This document shows, in pieces, positions 8,369 through 15,860 of a stretch of DNA of 64,000 nucleotides. Made by a program: the position numbers and the translations under genes. Source of the stretch: Clostridium sp. AN503 (GTDB lineage: Bacteria; Bacillota; Clostridia; Lachnospirales; Lachnospiraceae); NCBI RefSeq assembly GCF_040719375.1, contig NZ_JBFDTP010000001.1, forward strand, positions 310,001 through 374,000, written 5' to 3'. The notes under the pieces were generated by a model. The model was not told the DNA's origin, ran no database searches, and worked only from the letters and a program-made list of their open reading frames with translations. Numbering within the stretch: the first letter of the stretch is position 1; the number at the start of each line of letters is the position of its first letter.

Positions 8369-9610
8369 TTATTTTTTCATTTCTTCCAATGCACTAATAT
8401 AGCTATTATTATAAGCACGCCAAGTAAAGTTATTTTGTATGAATTTGCGTGCTTCAATTCCTATATCCTTATACTCGTCTTGATTAGAAACTATATTTTT
8501 TATAACAGAACAATAATCTTCAGCCGTATTGGCAACAAGATAATGCTTTTTATCTTCTGCCCCAGTTATTGGTTCTGCTGCCAGTGATGTAAGAATGTTG
8601 ATTTTGCCAAGTGCCATACCTTCTAAAACTTTATTCTGTATTCCTCCGCCAGTTAGCATAGGGGCTACAACTGCCATAGCGGAATATAAGTAAATATACG
8701 GATCTTCACAATAACCCGTAATCGTTATATTGGGATATTTTTTCCCCAAATCTAAAATTTCTTCCGTAGGATTGGCGCCTATTATAATAAAAGGCACCTG
8801 ATCAGCAATTCGACTATGGACATTTTTAACGTACCATTTTACTGCATCTATATTGGGTTGGTAATCCATTTTGCCAATAAAAGCAATCGACTTGCTATAG
8901 CTTGCATCGAATTTATCATAGATAAACAGGCTTTCTTTTACCCCATGTGGCAGCCACACAGTTTTTCCATATTGCTGGTAATATTTTCTTTCTTTTTCGC
9001 TGATAAAAAAGGTGCAGTCTGATGTTTTTACTTTTTCTTTTTCATATTTCAGCAGACGGCGTCCCTCTATCATATAAAGCAGTCTCCAAAAAACAGAAGA
9101 TGTTTCATGTAAGGAATTTATATAATTTAATCCTATAGAATCAACCATATCGAAAACCTTTTTGCAGCCAGATGAAATATCATCTAAATATTTTATAGTG
9201 CGAACTAATGCTGCAATCGCAATATCCATATTATCGGATTGCTGTGTTATCTGATTTGCAATTTCTTTTCTATAATAGTACCCCACTTGTAATGGTTTAC
9301 GAGAAAACAAACTCTTGATAGAACCAATATATTTTTCACGTTTTGTTATCAAAAAGCATGATACATTACAAACCCGCTTCTCGTAAAAAGCAATTTCTTC
9401 AGCACATAAATTTTGAGATATTAATATAATTAATGTAAGATTATATTGCTTTGACAAGCCATCTATTAAATTATAATTTTTATTTGAGTAACCACTAATT
9501 AGTGGAAATATTGGTCGAGGCAAGATTAGTAAGCAGTTCTTCCTATCTGCACTATGATTATTTTTTTCATAACTAAATACTATTTTTTCCATGGGAGAAA
9601 CTATCCTCAT
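8369..9610 (-). CDS. Glycosyltransferase, GT4-like
   Basis: A 413-residue GT-B fold protein. The N-terminal domain begins with LLILPRPIFPLISGYSNKNY. The C-terminal domain carries FIGKMDYQPNIDAVKWYVKN, ITGYCEDPYIYLYSAMAVVA and the donor-binding stretch TGGGIQNKVLEGMALGK, which is the glycan-transfer family 4/1 signature. It should extend the lipid-linked repeat unit in the cytoplasm. The ATG at 9610 overlaps the upstream sugar transferase gene by 38 bases. An in-frame ATG at 9592 is an alternative start. The gene is AT-rich like the genes to its left, unlike the GC-rich gene immediately upstream. Confidence 0.8.
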   Translation of the reverse strand: MRIVSPMEKIVFSYEKNNHSADRKNCLLILPRPIFPLISGYSNKNYNLIDGLSKQYNLTLIILISQNLCAEEIAFYEKRVCNVSCFLITKREKYIGSIKSLFSRKPLQVGYYYRKEIANQITQQSDNMDIAIAALVRTIKYLDDISSGCKKVFDMVDSIGLNYINSLHETSSVFWRLLYMIEGRRLLKYEKEKVKTSDCTFFISEKERKYYQQYGKTVWLPHGVKESLFIYDKFDASYSKSIAFIGKMDYQPNIDAVKWYVKNVHSRIADQVPFIIIGANPTEEILDLGKKYPNITITGYCEDPYIYLYSAMAVVAPMLTGGGIQNKVLEGMALGKINILTSLAAEPITGAEDKKHYLVANTAEDYCSVIKNIVSNQDEYKDIGIEARKFIQNNFTWRAYNNSYISALEEMKK

Positions 9611-10985
9611 TCTTTTTTCTAAAAGATTCTTCCATCGCCGCCGTCGTCTGTCCAGCCGCGACCCCTTCTGTACTCTCTTTCATAAACAAGATCTTCACCG
9701 TCTGGATCATCAGCTTCACGTCCAGCATCACCGAATAATTCTGTATGTAATGAAGATCCAGCTTCAGCTTGTCATAGGGCGTCGTGTTGTACTTCCCAAA
9801 GATCTGCGCATACCCGGTAAGCCCCGCCTTCACCCGCAGCCGGTACTGGAACTCCGGCATCTCTGCCTCGTACTGCGCTGCGATCTCCGGCCGCTCCGGC
9901 CTCGGCCCCACGATGCTCATATCGCCTTTTAAGATGTTAAAAAGCTGCGGCAGCTCATCCAGCCGTACCTTCCGGATAAATGCTCCCACCGGGGTGATCC
10001 GGCTGTCTCCGGCGCTGGCTAACCGCGCCACGCCGTCCTTCTCCGCATCCATCCGCATGCTCCGGAACTTATATACATAAAATTCCTCCCCATCGATGGT
10101 CAGGCGTTTCTGCTTGTACAGCGCCGGGCCGCCGTCCTGCAGCTTTACAGCCAGGGCCGTCACCAGCATGAACGGAGAGGCGATCACACAGGCGATCCCT
10201 GCGATCACGATGTCCATCGTCCGTTTTGCAAATGCCTGCTCGATGGACATCCTCCCGTTCCTCGCCATGATCAGCGGCGTGTCAAACAGGTTCACATCCT
10301 CCGCGCTGCGGATCAGGATATCGGAGATCTTCGGGGTCACATATACCCGGATCCCCTTGCCATAGCAATACTTTAAGACCTGGTTCCGGATCTGGGACGG
10401 TACATCGCAGATGACCACTGCATCATAGTCCGCGATCAGCTCCAGGATCCGCTCTAATCCCACCTCGATATGTACCACCTGCCGGATCTGATACCGGTCC
10501 TTGCGGCAGTTCATCTTATGCATCAGGGTCAGGGACGGCCGGTTGCCGTAGATCAGGAGCATCTGGCGCGGCGGGAACAGCTTTTGGAAAAGCTTGTTTG
10601 CTAACAGCGTCCAGATGCAGATCGCGATGACCTGGCAGGCGAACATCACAAGGAAAGGCGCCGGGCCTAAAAACCGTTTTGCCAGGAGCGCCACCTGAAG
10701 ATACGTGATCACATTGACGAGGATCACGGAGAGGACCTGGGAGTAAAGCACGTTGCCCTTCTCTAAATATCCGATCTTCAGTCCGCCGTACATCCGGGAA
10801 AAGAATAACAGCAGGATGGCATAGACGGCAGCCATCAGCCAGTCCCCTTTTCGGAAGAAGGGCGTGCCTGCGGCCTGAGAGAAGTACTGGTCCCAGGCGA
10901 TCCAGTAGATGCCCACCTCGATGGCCAGGATGGCGACCGAGGTGAAGAAACGGATCAGACGTTTATATTGTTCATAGCTTTTCAT
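9573..10985 (-). CDS. Polyprenyl-phosphate sugar phosphotransferase (initiating enzyme, WbaP/WcaJ-like)
   Basis: A 470-residue protein with four N-terminal membrane segments (about residues 10-120), a central nucleotide-binding-like region and a C-terminal bacterial sugar transferase domain (about 255-440). Key motifs are KRTMDIVIAG, the YKFRSM loop, the RKVRLDELPQLFNILKGDMS block (catalytic Asp-Glu pair) and SIVGPRPERPE. It transfers a sugar-1-phosphate to undecaprenyl phosphate and so starts repeat-unit assembly. AGGAG lies 9 bases before the start. It is clearly richer in GC than the glycosyltransferase cassette that follows, so the cassette boundary lies at its 3' end. Confidence 0.9.
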   Translation of the reverse strand: MKSYEQYKRLIRFFTSVAILAIEVGIYWIAWDQYFSQAAGTPFFRKGDWLMAAVYAILLLFFSRMYGGLKIGYLEKGNVLYSQVLSVILVNVITYLQVALLAKRFLGPAPFLVMFACQVIAICIWTLLANKLFQKLFPPRQMLLIYGNRPSLTLMHKMNCRKDRYQIRQVVHIEVGLERILELIADYDAVVICDVPSQIRNQVLKYCYGKGIRVYVTPKISDILIRSAEDVNLFDTPLIMARNGRMSIEQAFAKRTMDIVIAGIACVIASPFMLVTALAVKLQDGGPALYKQKRLTIDGEEFYVYKFRSMRMDAEKDGVARLASAGDSRITPVGAFIRKVRLDELPQLFNILKGDMSIVGPRPERPEIAAQYEAEMPEFQYRLRVKAGLTGYAQIFGKYNTTPYDKLKLDLHYIQNYSVMLDVKLMIQTVKILFMKESTEGVAAGQTTAAMEESFRKKNEDSFSHGKNSI

Positions 10986-11062
10986 ACGTGGGAACTCCTA
11001 ACATTTCACTTCGCATAATCATCCTTATAGGAAGATACGCGCTTTATTTCTTCAAATGACAA

Positions 11063-11085
11063 TTCAACAGCGATATCCTGTTGAA
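11063..11085 (-). promoter_or_regulatory. Hairpin between loaP and the sugar transferase gene
   Basis: TTCAACAG and CTGTTGAA form an 8-bp perfect stem around a 7-base loop in the transcript between the antiterminator gene and the first biosynthetic gene. There is no T-run after it, so it is not a simple terminator. LoaP proteins are known to need RNA hairpins in the operons they act on, so this is a candidate recognition element. That role is inferred from position only. Confidence 0.35.
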
Positions 11086-11118
11086 ACATTCGTATTCCAA
11101 TCTCGGCTGTCCGGGACT

Positions 11119-11814
11119 TTACTCTCCAGACAAAACCATGCATTCCTTTGAATGCTTCGGCAACCACTTCAACTTCATCCCCCGGCGAAAATTCGCTCTG
11201 CTGCTTTTTTGAGATTCAGGTTCATCGCCTCTTAGATTATCAACCGGGTATACGGCCAATTTCTTCATTGGCATTTCTATTTTTCCGTATTCAAGTTCCT
11301 GACGAATATCTTCATCCAGCAGGATTCCGAGAACGACGGTCTTTTTCTTATTTAGAAAGTCCAGTTCAACTATGGCATACCGCTTTTTAAAATTATATTT
11401 AACAACCCGGTCTGCAAAGCTGCTCAAACTTCCACTGATTCGCAATATATGCCCTCCTGCCCCTGTTTTCACATAAGACAGCCGGACTACATGCTCATCG
11501 TCAGATACCTGACTGAAAAATGTCTCCTCATCCTGATTCAAAGGGAGAAAAACAAAATTCGGATCAGACATCAACTTTGATAATGCAGGGACATCCTTCA
11601 GATGAAAAAATATCTCCTGCGGACAATCTGTTATAATAAATACATATCCAGAAAATAAACGTTCTACATGGACGATGCTCTTCTGCTGCTTTCTCCAGAG
11701 CCGCTCATAATAAAGTGTAAAACAGTCCGTGTATAATTCAGAAGGAACAATCTTTCTGATCATCTGTATCACGTGTTCTTCCTGACCGCTCATTGTTTGG
11801 ATCACATACCACAT
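11119..11814 (-). CDS. NusG-family specialised antiterminator (LoaP-like)
   Basis: A 231-residue NusG paralog. The N-terminal NGN domain starts MWYVIQTMSGQEEHV and contains RLFSGYVFI in the position of the NGN PGYV(F/L)V core. The C-terminal part (about 125-185, with FADRVVKYNFKKRYAIVELD) matches a KOW-type domain. As first gene of a long polysaccharide operon it probably makes polymerase resistant to termination along the operon. I chose ATG at 11814 because GGAG is 7 bases upstream; the longer frame would start with GTG at 11832 without a good site. The basic tail (residues about 205-225, RRGMKLKWLPKHSKE) is unusual. A small overlapping frame lies across its start. Confidence 0.8.
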   Translation of the reverse strand: MWYVIQTMSGQEEHVIQMIRKIVPSELYTDCFTLYYERLWRKQQKSIVHVERLFSGYVFIITDCPQEIFFHLKDVPALSKLMSDPNFVFLPLNQDEETFFSQVSDDEHVVRLSYVKTGAGGHILRISGSLSSFADRVVKYNFKKRYAIVELDFLNKKKTVVLGILLDEDIRQELEYGKIEMPMKKLAVYPVDNLRGDEPESQKSSRANFRRGMKLKWLPKHSKECMVLSGE

Positions 11815-11872
11815 AACCATTCTCCATTTCACCCTGTTTTAGGGTAGGCTTCGCCATATCCGCAGGAATCAT
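11738..11872 (-). CDS. Possible leader peptide overlapping the loaP start
   Basis: A 44-codon frame starts with ATG at 11872, 8 bases after a strong GGAGG site, and ends at 11738 inside the antiterminator gene in another frame. The protein (MIPADMAKPTLKQGEMENG and so on) resembles nothing I recognise. Its ribosome site is better than that of loaP, so it could couple or dampen loaP translation. It may also be chance. Confidence 0.3.
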   Translation of the reverse strand: MIPADMAKPTLKQGEMENGYVVCDPNNERSGRTRDTDDQKDCSF

Positions 11873-12001
11873 GAAAATGATCCTCCGGATAGTTATCCTA
11901 ATTACTTATATCCCCTTCGCAGACAAGCAGCCTTCAAACTCTCTTGTAAACAGCCGGTTTTACTATGATCCCAGGCAACAGGACCTGGTAAATCTCAATA
12001 C

Positions 12002-12030
12002 AGTATAACATTTACACGATAATAACGCAA
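12002..12030 (-). promoter_or_regulatory. Promoter of the polysaccharide operon
   Basis: On the minus strand TTGCGT and TATACT are separated by 17 bases. Transcription would start near 11995 and give an untranslated leader of about 180 bases before loaP. That leader contains a CCAGG/CCTGG hairpin near 11970-11990. The stretch 11873-12184 holds this promoter, the leader and the terminator of the next gene; nothing else was seen there. Confidence 0.65.
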
Positions 12031-12126
12031 CTTAACACATGCCGAAAAAATCTGGAAAACTTTTAATATTTTATTAAATTTGGCTTGTTTTCCTATTTAT
12101 ACAGGAAGTTTCTCGTATATATAACA

Positions 12127-12172
12127 AGAAAAGGGGCTGAGTCTTCCATTTCTGGAAGCAATCAGCCCCTTT
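12127..12172 (-). terminator. Terminator of the HTH regulator gene
   Basis: AAGGGGCTGA and TCAGCCCCTT form a 10-bp stem. The loop contains a smaller CTTCCA/TGGAAG hairpin. On the minus strand the stem is followed by TTTTCTTGTT, shortly after the stop of the HTH gene. Confidence 0.75.
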
Positions 12173-12184
12173 CCCGCCCTTCAC

Positions 12185-12409
12185 TCAGGCTTTACCTTTT
12201 TCTTTTTCTGGATCCGCCACATATTCCATAATATCTTCCACTCTGCAATCCAGGATTTCGCAGAACATATTGGCTGTATAGGTTGAAATATTCATGTTCT
12301 TCTTCATCCTGTGAATCTGGGCCGCACTAACTTCATAATCCTTGATCAGTTTGTACTGGCTGATTCCCTTTTCTTTCATTGTCTTCCACAGTTTATCATA
12401 TACAATCAT
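12185..12409 (-). CDS. Small Xre/Cro-type HTH regulator
   Basis: A 74-residue protein made almost entirely of a helix-turn-helix domain: KLWKTMKEKGISQYKLIKDY, then EVSAAQIHRMKKNM as turn and recognition helix, then FCEILDCRVEDIMEY. This is the short Cro/C1-like form common in Firmicutes. The start has AAAGGGGG upstream. Its own promoter lies back to back with the promoter that reads into the inverted-repeat segment on its right, so it may control that switch. Control of the polysaccharide operon on its left is the alternative. Confidence 0.8.
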   Translation of the reverse strand: MIVYDKLWKTMKEKGISQYKLIKDYEVSAAQIHRMKKNMNISTYTANMFCEILDCRVEDIMEYVADPEKEKGKA

Positions 12410-12515
12410 GGTATATCCCCCTTTCAGGGGTATTGTAACTTTATTTAAAGATTAAAGATAGGAAATAATTTAAACATATAAAAATCCTGTTACCTTCGGG
12501 AAATTGCATCAGTAC

Positions 12516-12545
12516 AGCATAACATGGCATTCTTTGATTATTCAA
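12516..12545 (-). promoter_or_regulatory. Promoter of the HTH regulator
   Basis: Minus-strand TTGAAT and TATGCT are spaced by 18 bases. The start point would lie about 100 bases before the HTH start codon. It is divergent from, and only 13 bases away from, the rightward promoter at 12559-12587. Confidence 0.5.
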
Positions 12546-12558
12546 GTCACAAAATTAA

Positions 12559-12587
12559 TTGCATCGCCTTATCAAATGCATTATAAT
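12559..12587 (+). promoter_or_regulatory. Rightward promoter just outside the left inverted repeat
   Basis: TTGCAT, a 17-base spacer and a perfect TATAAT. The predicted start point (about 12594) is the first base or two of the left 21-bp inverted repeat, so the promoter is outside the bounded segment and reads into it. In the present orientation it drives the polyprenyl-synthase-like gene. After inversion it would read antisense into the membrane protein gene now at the right end. Confidence 0.7.
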
Positions 12588-12592
12588 ATTAG

Positions 12593-12613
12593 ATAATACG
12601 TTGTTATGCAGCA
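12593..12613 (+). repeat. Left arm of a 21-bp perfect inverted repeat
   Basis: The 21 bases here (starting ATAATACGTTG, ending TTATGCAGCA) are the exact reverse complement of 15764-15784. Identity stops at both ends of the arm. The core is itself an imperfect palindrome (ATAA to TTAT), as expected of a tyrosine recombinase core site. Confidence 0.9.
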
Positions 12614-12658
12614 TTGCGCCGCCGAACAGCAAATATCTGTTTTAATAAGGAGGCAGGG

Positions 12659-13723
12659 ATGACGAAATCTTATTTCATGGACCAGATTATGAGTGAATGC
12701 CCGGGCAGTTTTCTTGGAGAATTCAATACCTATTGGCATAATAGTTTAAACGAACTTACAGACCTGGTCGACGATCCGGCTCAGTTGACAAGCGGAAACC
12801 ATCTGCGGCCGCTTTTGCTGGCATGGGGGTATTGCATGGCTGCTCCATGTAATGAAGATCCAGACTTTAACTACATATTGGATGTGGCTTGTGCTGTGGA
12901 AGCTATCCATAAAGCGTCCATCATTGTAGATGATATCATAGATAAGGATAGCGCCCGGCGGGGAATACCGGCCTTTCATATTACGAACGGTACCGACAAA
13001 GCCATTGTAAGCGCTGTATATTTATTAGCATTTTCAGCTGAGAAACTTAAAAATGCTAAGGCAAATGTGGACTTAGATACCCTGTTCAGCATTTATGCAG
13101 ATACCATTAAAAATATGTCACTCGGTGCTTTAAGAGAAGAAAATGCCAGTCACAATCAGTCTGATTTGTTGAGTATACGTCAGATCATTGATATGGAAAC
13201 CTCCATATTGATCAAAAACAGTTTCTATATTGGTTATTTATATGGTATGCAGAAACAGGAACTGGCACAATCTGATAAAACAAAACAATTAGTGCTTAAT
13301 ATCGGTGACAAATGCGGTTACATCTTTCAGATATTAAATGATATGGAGCCATTCTGGGGTATCAATAAAAATAAACTTTACAAAGGCAATACCAATCTGG
13401 ATATAACTAAATCCAGGAAAAACATTGCGATGGCATACTTATTTGAAAAGCTTTCCCTTAAAGATCGGGAAAGGCTGATTACCGCAATTGACAATCAGGA
13501 TTTTGATACAATCATGTCTCTTTTGGATTCACACCATATTGCAGAATGCATTTTGACAGAAGTACAGACTCTGCGCACCTGCGTATACCAATGGCTTGAG
13601 GAAATAACCTCACTTTTACATAATAAAGCCTGGGCTGATGATTTCCAGATTTTTTTCAATATGCTCATTTCAATATGTATGAAACGGTTTGATTTTGTAA
13701 TTACAGAAGCGGGTATATTGTAA
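12659..13723 (+). CDS. Polyprenyl synthetase family protein (ComQ-like candidate)
   Basis: A 354-residue all-alpha prenyltransferase-like protein. GNHLRP (47-52) matches the GKxLRP substrate motif. DDIID (91-95), followed by RR, is the first Asp-rich metal motif. Later FQILNDMEPFWG stands where FQxxDDxxD is expected, so the second Asp-rich motif is degraded to NDMEP; DITKSRKNI follows at the place of the GK(x)TLP region. Altered second motifs are found in specialised members such as ComQ, so the product may be a signalling or modified prenyl compound rather than a quinone chain. AAGGAGG precedes ATG 12659. It overlaps the next gene tail to tail by 23 bases. Confidence 0.75.
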   Translation: MTKSYFMDQIMSECPGSFLGEFNTYWHNSLNELTDLVDDPAQLTSGNHLRPLLLAWGYCMAAPCNEDPDFNYILDVACAVEAIHKASIIVDDIIDKDSARRGIPAFHITNGTDKAIVSAVYLLAFSAEKLKNAKANVDLDTLFSIYADTIKNMSLGALREENASHNQSDLLSIRQIIDMETSILIKNSFYIGYLYGMQKQELAQSDKTKQLVLNIGDKCGYIFQILNDMEPFWGINKNKLYKGNTNLDITKSRKNIAMAYLFEKLSLKDRERLITAIDNQDFDTIMSLLDSHHIAECILTEVQTLRTCVYQWLEEITSLLHNKAWADDFQIFFNMLISICMKRFDFVITEAGIL

Positions 13724-14684
13724 CAAAGATAGTATTTATATGTAAAACCAATGTAACGAAGGATCCCGCGACAGACAGATACTGGCCTGCCAGTTCCAGT
13801 TTATTTGTTTTGCTTTTCTTAAGTTCCATTAAAAGTTGAATCAGCGGCTGCATATTCTGTATCTGCGGATTTTGCCCGTTTAGGTTTGTTTTAAGCAAAA
13901 TACTGATATCCTGAATAGAGGCATTGTTCATTTTGTAAAGTATTTGTTTTAAATAGTATTTCATCAAGCCTATGATCAGTGGGCAGCCGAGAACAATGCC
14001 AAACAAAATACCGCTCCAGGTTATATTGAGAGGGACACAGGATAAACCATATTTTTTATAATCTGCTCCAGTTAATATGCCATATAATATGACATAAAAA
14101 ATACCCTCCCCAAGAAAACACCACTGAGTGACTGATGTAAGCTGCAGTAATTCTTGATACCAGGATGTGCTGGCAGGATCAAAATAAGTATAGTCTTTGA
14201 TTTCTCCTTTGCTGATTTTAAATAATAAATTTATTACAGCAAATACATAGCGATAGCAGATAAAGGAAAGGAACAATGTAGTCCCGCCCACTAAGACAAT
14301 ATAAAATCCCATTATATTGAATTCCCAATACCCCATACTGTATATAAAAGTAAAATACAGAATTGTGAGTATTGCGGGGATCCATAAACCGTTACTGCAT
14401 ATTTTTTCAATATCCAATAATGAAATATTGGCTCCAATGCATTCGTTAGTTGATGGAAATAGAAAGCGTATATTTTGACGGAATCTTACAACTGATTTTA
14501 TAAAATAATTAGAAATACACAAAATAAATAATAACATAATAATATAGACATAAAAATTTTCATACGGATAGAGTTGGTTTAGCAAGCAACCGCTTAGAAA
14601 AACGCCGCCGTAAAGCAGAAACATCCTATGCCAACTTTCCAGTAAAAGTTTTGATAAATAATTGTTGAAGAACTTGTTTTTCAT
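13701..14684 (-). CDS. Integral membrane protein, paralog of the gene at 14739
   Basis: A 327-residue protein with about seven hydrophobic segments. It shares NIMGFYIVLVGGTTLFLSFI and the WYQELLQLTSVTQW region with the protein at 14739-15752 (NLMGIYIFFLGGCTFFIALI and LWLKYVYHLSMVTR there), so the two are paralogs. I recognise no family. ATG 14684 is preferred because AAAGGGG lies 6 bases upstream; the longer frame starts at 14702. Start codons of the two paralogs are only 54 bases apart, so they share a divergent promoter region. Its stop lies inside the end of the polyprenyl synthase gene. Confidence 0.75.
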   Translation of the reverse strand: MKNKFFNNYLSKLLLESWHRMFLLYGGVFLSGCLLNQLYPYENFYVYIIMLLFILCISNYFIKSVVRFRQNIRFLFPSTNECIGANISLLDIEKICSNGLWIPAILTILYFTFIYSMGYWEFNIMGFYIVLVGGTTLFLSFICYRYVFAVINLLFKISKGEIKDYTYFDPASTSWYQELLQLTSVTQWCFLGEGIFYVILYGILTGADYKKYGLSCVPLNITWSGILFGIVLGCPLIIGLMKYYLKQILYKMNNASIQDISILLKTNLNGQNPQIQNMQPLIQLLMELKKSKTNKLELAGQYLSVAGSFVTLVLHINTIFVTIYPLL

Positions 14685-14738
14685 TTGTGTCCCCTTTATC
14701 ATATAAACAGTTAAGTAAAATACAAAGGAAAAAGTAAA

Positions 14739-15752
14739 ATGACGAATACTATTTTTACCGTATATATTCGAGATAAACTAAAATGGAATCACATTATAAC
14801 CTTTGCAAGTCTCATGTTATTTGTTGGTTTTTGGATAAATGGCTATGAGCCGTATCCACTTTTTTATATTTTGTGTCCTATGCTATTAATTATGATGTCT
14901 TTGACACTGGTTGTCTTAAAATTAATATTAAAAGAAATTAATGATCATAGTATTACCTGTTCAGGAAATCCTTTTATAAAAGAAGCTTTATCCAAATTAC
15001 TTCCTGACAAGTCCAATACCCTGACTGTTTTTGGGTTTGTTCTAATGGTTCTTGTATATTTTATTTGTTTATATCATCTGAATTATTTTACATTAAATTT
15101 AATGGGCATTTATATCTTTTTTCTTGGTGGCTGTACATTTTTCATTGCACTGATCAGCTATGAGCTGTATATTCAACTTACGCGTTGTCTGATTTACATA
15201 GAGAAAGGCATTAGTCATACAAATGTAAACTATGATTACGAGTATCCGAAACATACCTTATGGTTAAAGTATGTATATCACTTAAGTATGGTTACCCGGA
15301 TAGCTGCTTTTTGTATCGGTTTACTTTTCGTAATGGAGAATGCATTACTATTTGGGGCAAACTTTAACCCCGTCGTCAACTCAGAAGAAATGATGTCCTG
15401 GACCGATAGATTAAAAAACATTCCTCTGGAGCTGGCAGTAATCTGGTTATTTATTTTTATTGCCATTGCATTAGCATTTCCCGTCATAGGTATAAAGCAG
15501 ATGCAAAGCTTCAAAAAAATCGTATCATACATTGAATGCGATTTTAGAGAGCGAATCATAAATGATTGTTCTTGTTCGAACATTACGAAGAACCCCTGCT
15601 GCTTCTATTCTTTGCTGCAAAGTATAAAATTTATAGAAAATTCTCTGGATGAGGCATATTTGCCGAAACGCAGCGAAAAAATACTATCAGTCAGCGCTTC
15701 CATATTGACCTGTCTTATCCATTTGGTTTCATTTTATAGCTTTATATTTTAG
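14739..15752 (+). CDS. Integral membrane protein, paralog of the gene at 13701
   Basis: A 337-residue protein with about seven hydrophobic segments and a soluble stretch near residues 245-300 that contains a cysteine cluster (NDCSCSN and NPCCFY). It ends with a final hydrophobic segment, like its paralog. The stop codon is only 11 bases before the right 21-bp repeat, so the segment boundary is tight around the gene. A weak AAAGGA site is present. Possible roles are a transporter, receptor or membrane partner of the prenyl product, but none can be assigned from sequence. Confidence 0.75.
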   Translation: MTNTIFTVYIRDKLKWNHIITFASLMLFVGFWINGYEPYPLFYILCPMLLIMMSLTLVVLKLILKEINDHSITCSGNPFIKEALSKLLPDKSNTLTVFGFVLMVLVYFICLYHLNYFTLNLMGIYIFFLGGCTFFIALISYELYIQLTRCLIYIEKGISHTNVNYDYEYPKHTLWLKYVYHLSMVTRIAAFCIGLLFVMENALLFGANFNPVVNSEEMMSWTDRLKNIPLELAVIWLFIFIAIALAFPVIGIKQMQSFKKIVSYIECDFRERIINDCSCSNITKNPCCFYSLLQSIKFIENSLDEAYLPKRSEKILSVSASILTCLIHLVSFYSFIF

Positions 15753-15763
15753 CGGGATGTATT

Positions 15764-15784
15764 TGCTGCATAACAACGTATTAT
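15764..15784 (-). repeat. Right arm of the 21-bp perfect inverted repeat
   Basis: Exact reverse complement of 12593-12613. It begins TGCTGCATAACAACG and lies between the stop of the membrane protein gene and the terminator of the recombinase gene. Confidence 0.9.
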
Positions 15785-15820
15785 ATTCCATTCCCCTATC
15801 TTGGATCCCTCCAACAGCCA

Positions 15821-15845
15821 AAGGCCCGGGCACAAGCCCGGGTCC
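15821..15845 (-). terminator. Terminator of the first tyrosine recombinase gene
   Basis: CCCGGGC and GCCCGGG form a strong stem around a 4-base loop, followed on the minus strand by CCTTTGG. The T-run is weak, but the position right after the recombinase stop fits. Confidence 0.6.
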
Positions 15846-15860
15846 TCTCCTTTTGTTATT

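Larger units (their letters stand above)
12593..15784. other. Candidate invertible segment bounded by 21-bp inverted repeats
   Basis: A 3.2-kb segment lies between two perfect 21-bp inverted repeats. It contains the polyprenyl-synthase-like gene (+) and two paralogous membrane protein genes placed head to head. A near-consensus promoter sits directly outside the left arm. A tyrosine recombinase gene begins 77 bases beyond the right arm. No transposase is inside. The layout fits site-specific inversion better than transposition. Inversion itself is not shown by the sequence. Confidence 0.65.

Noticed and set aside
12593..15784. The 21-bp inverted repeats as transposon ends
   Set aside because: No transposase lies inside and no target-site duplication is seen outside the arms. 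Inversion by the adjacent recombinase explains the layout better, though a degraded element cannot be fully excluded.
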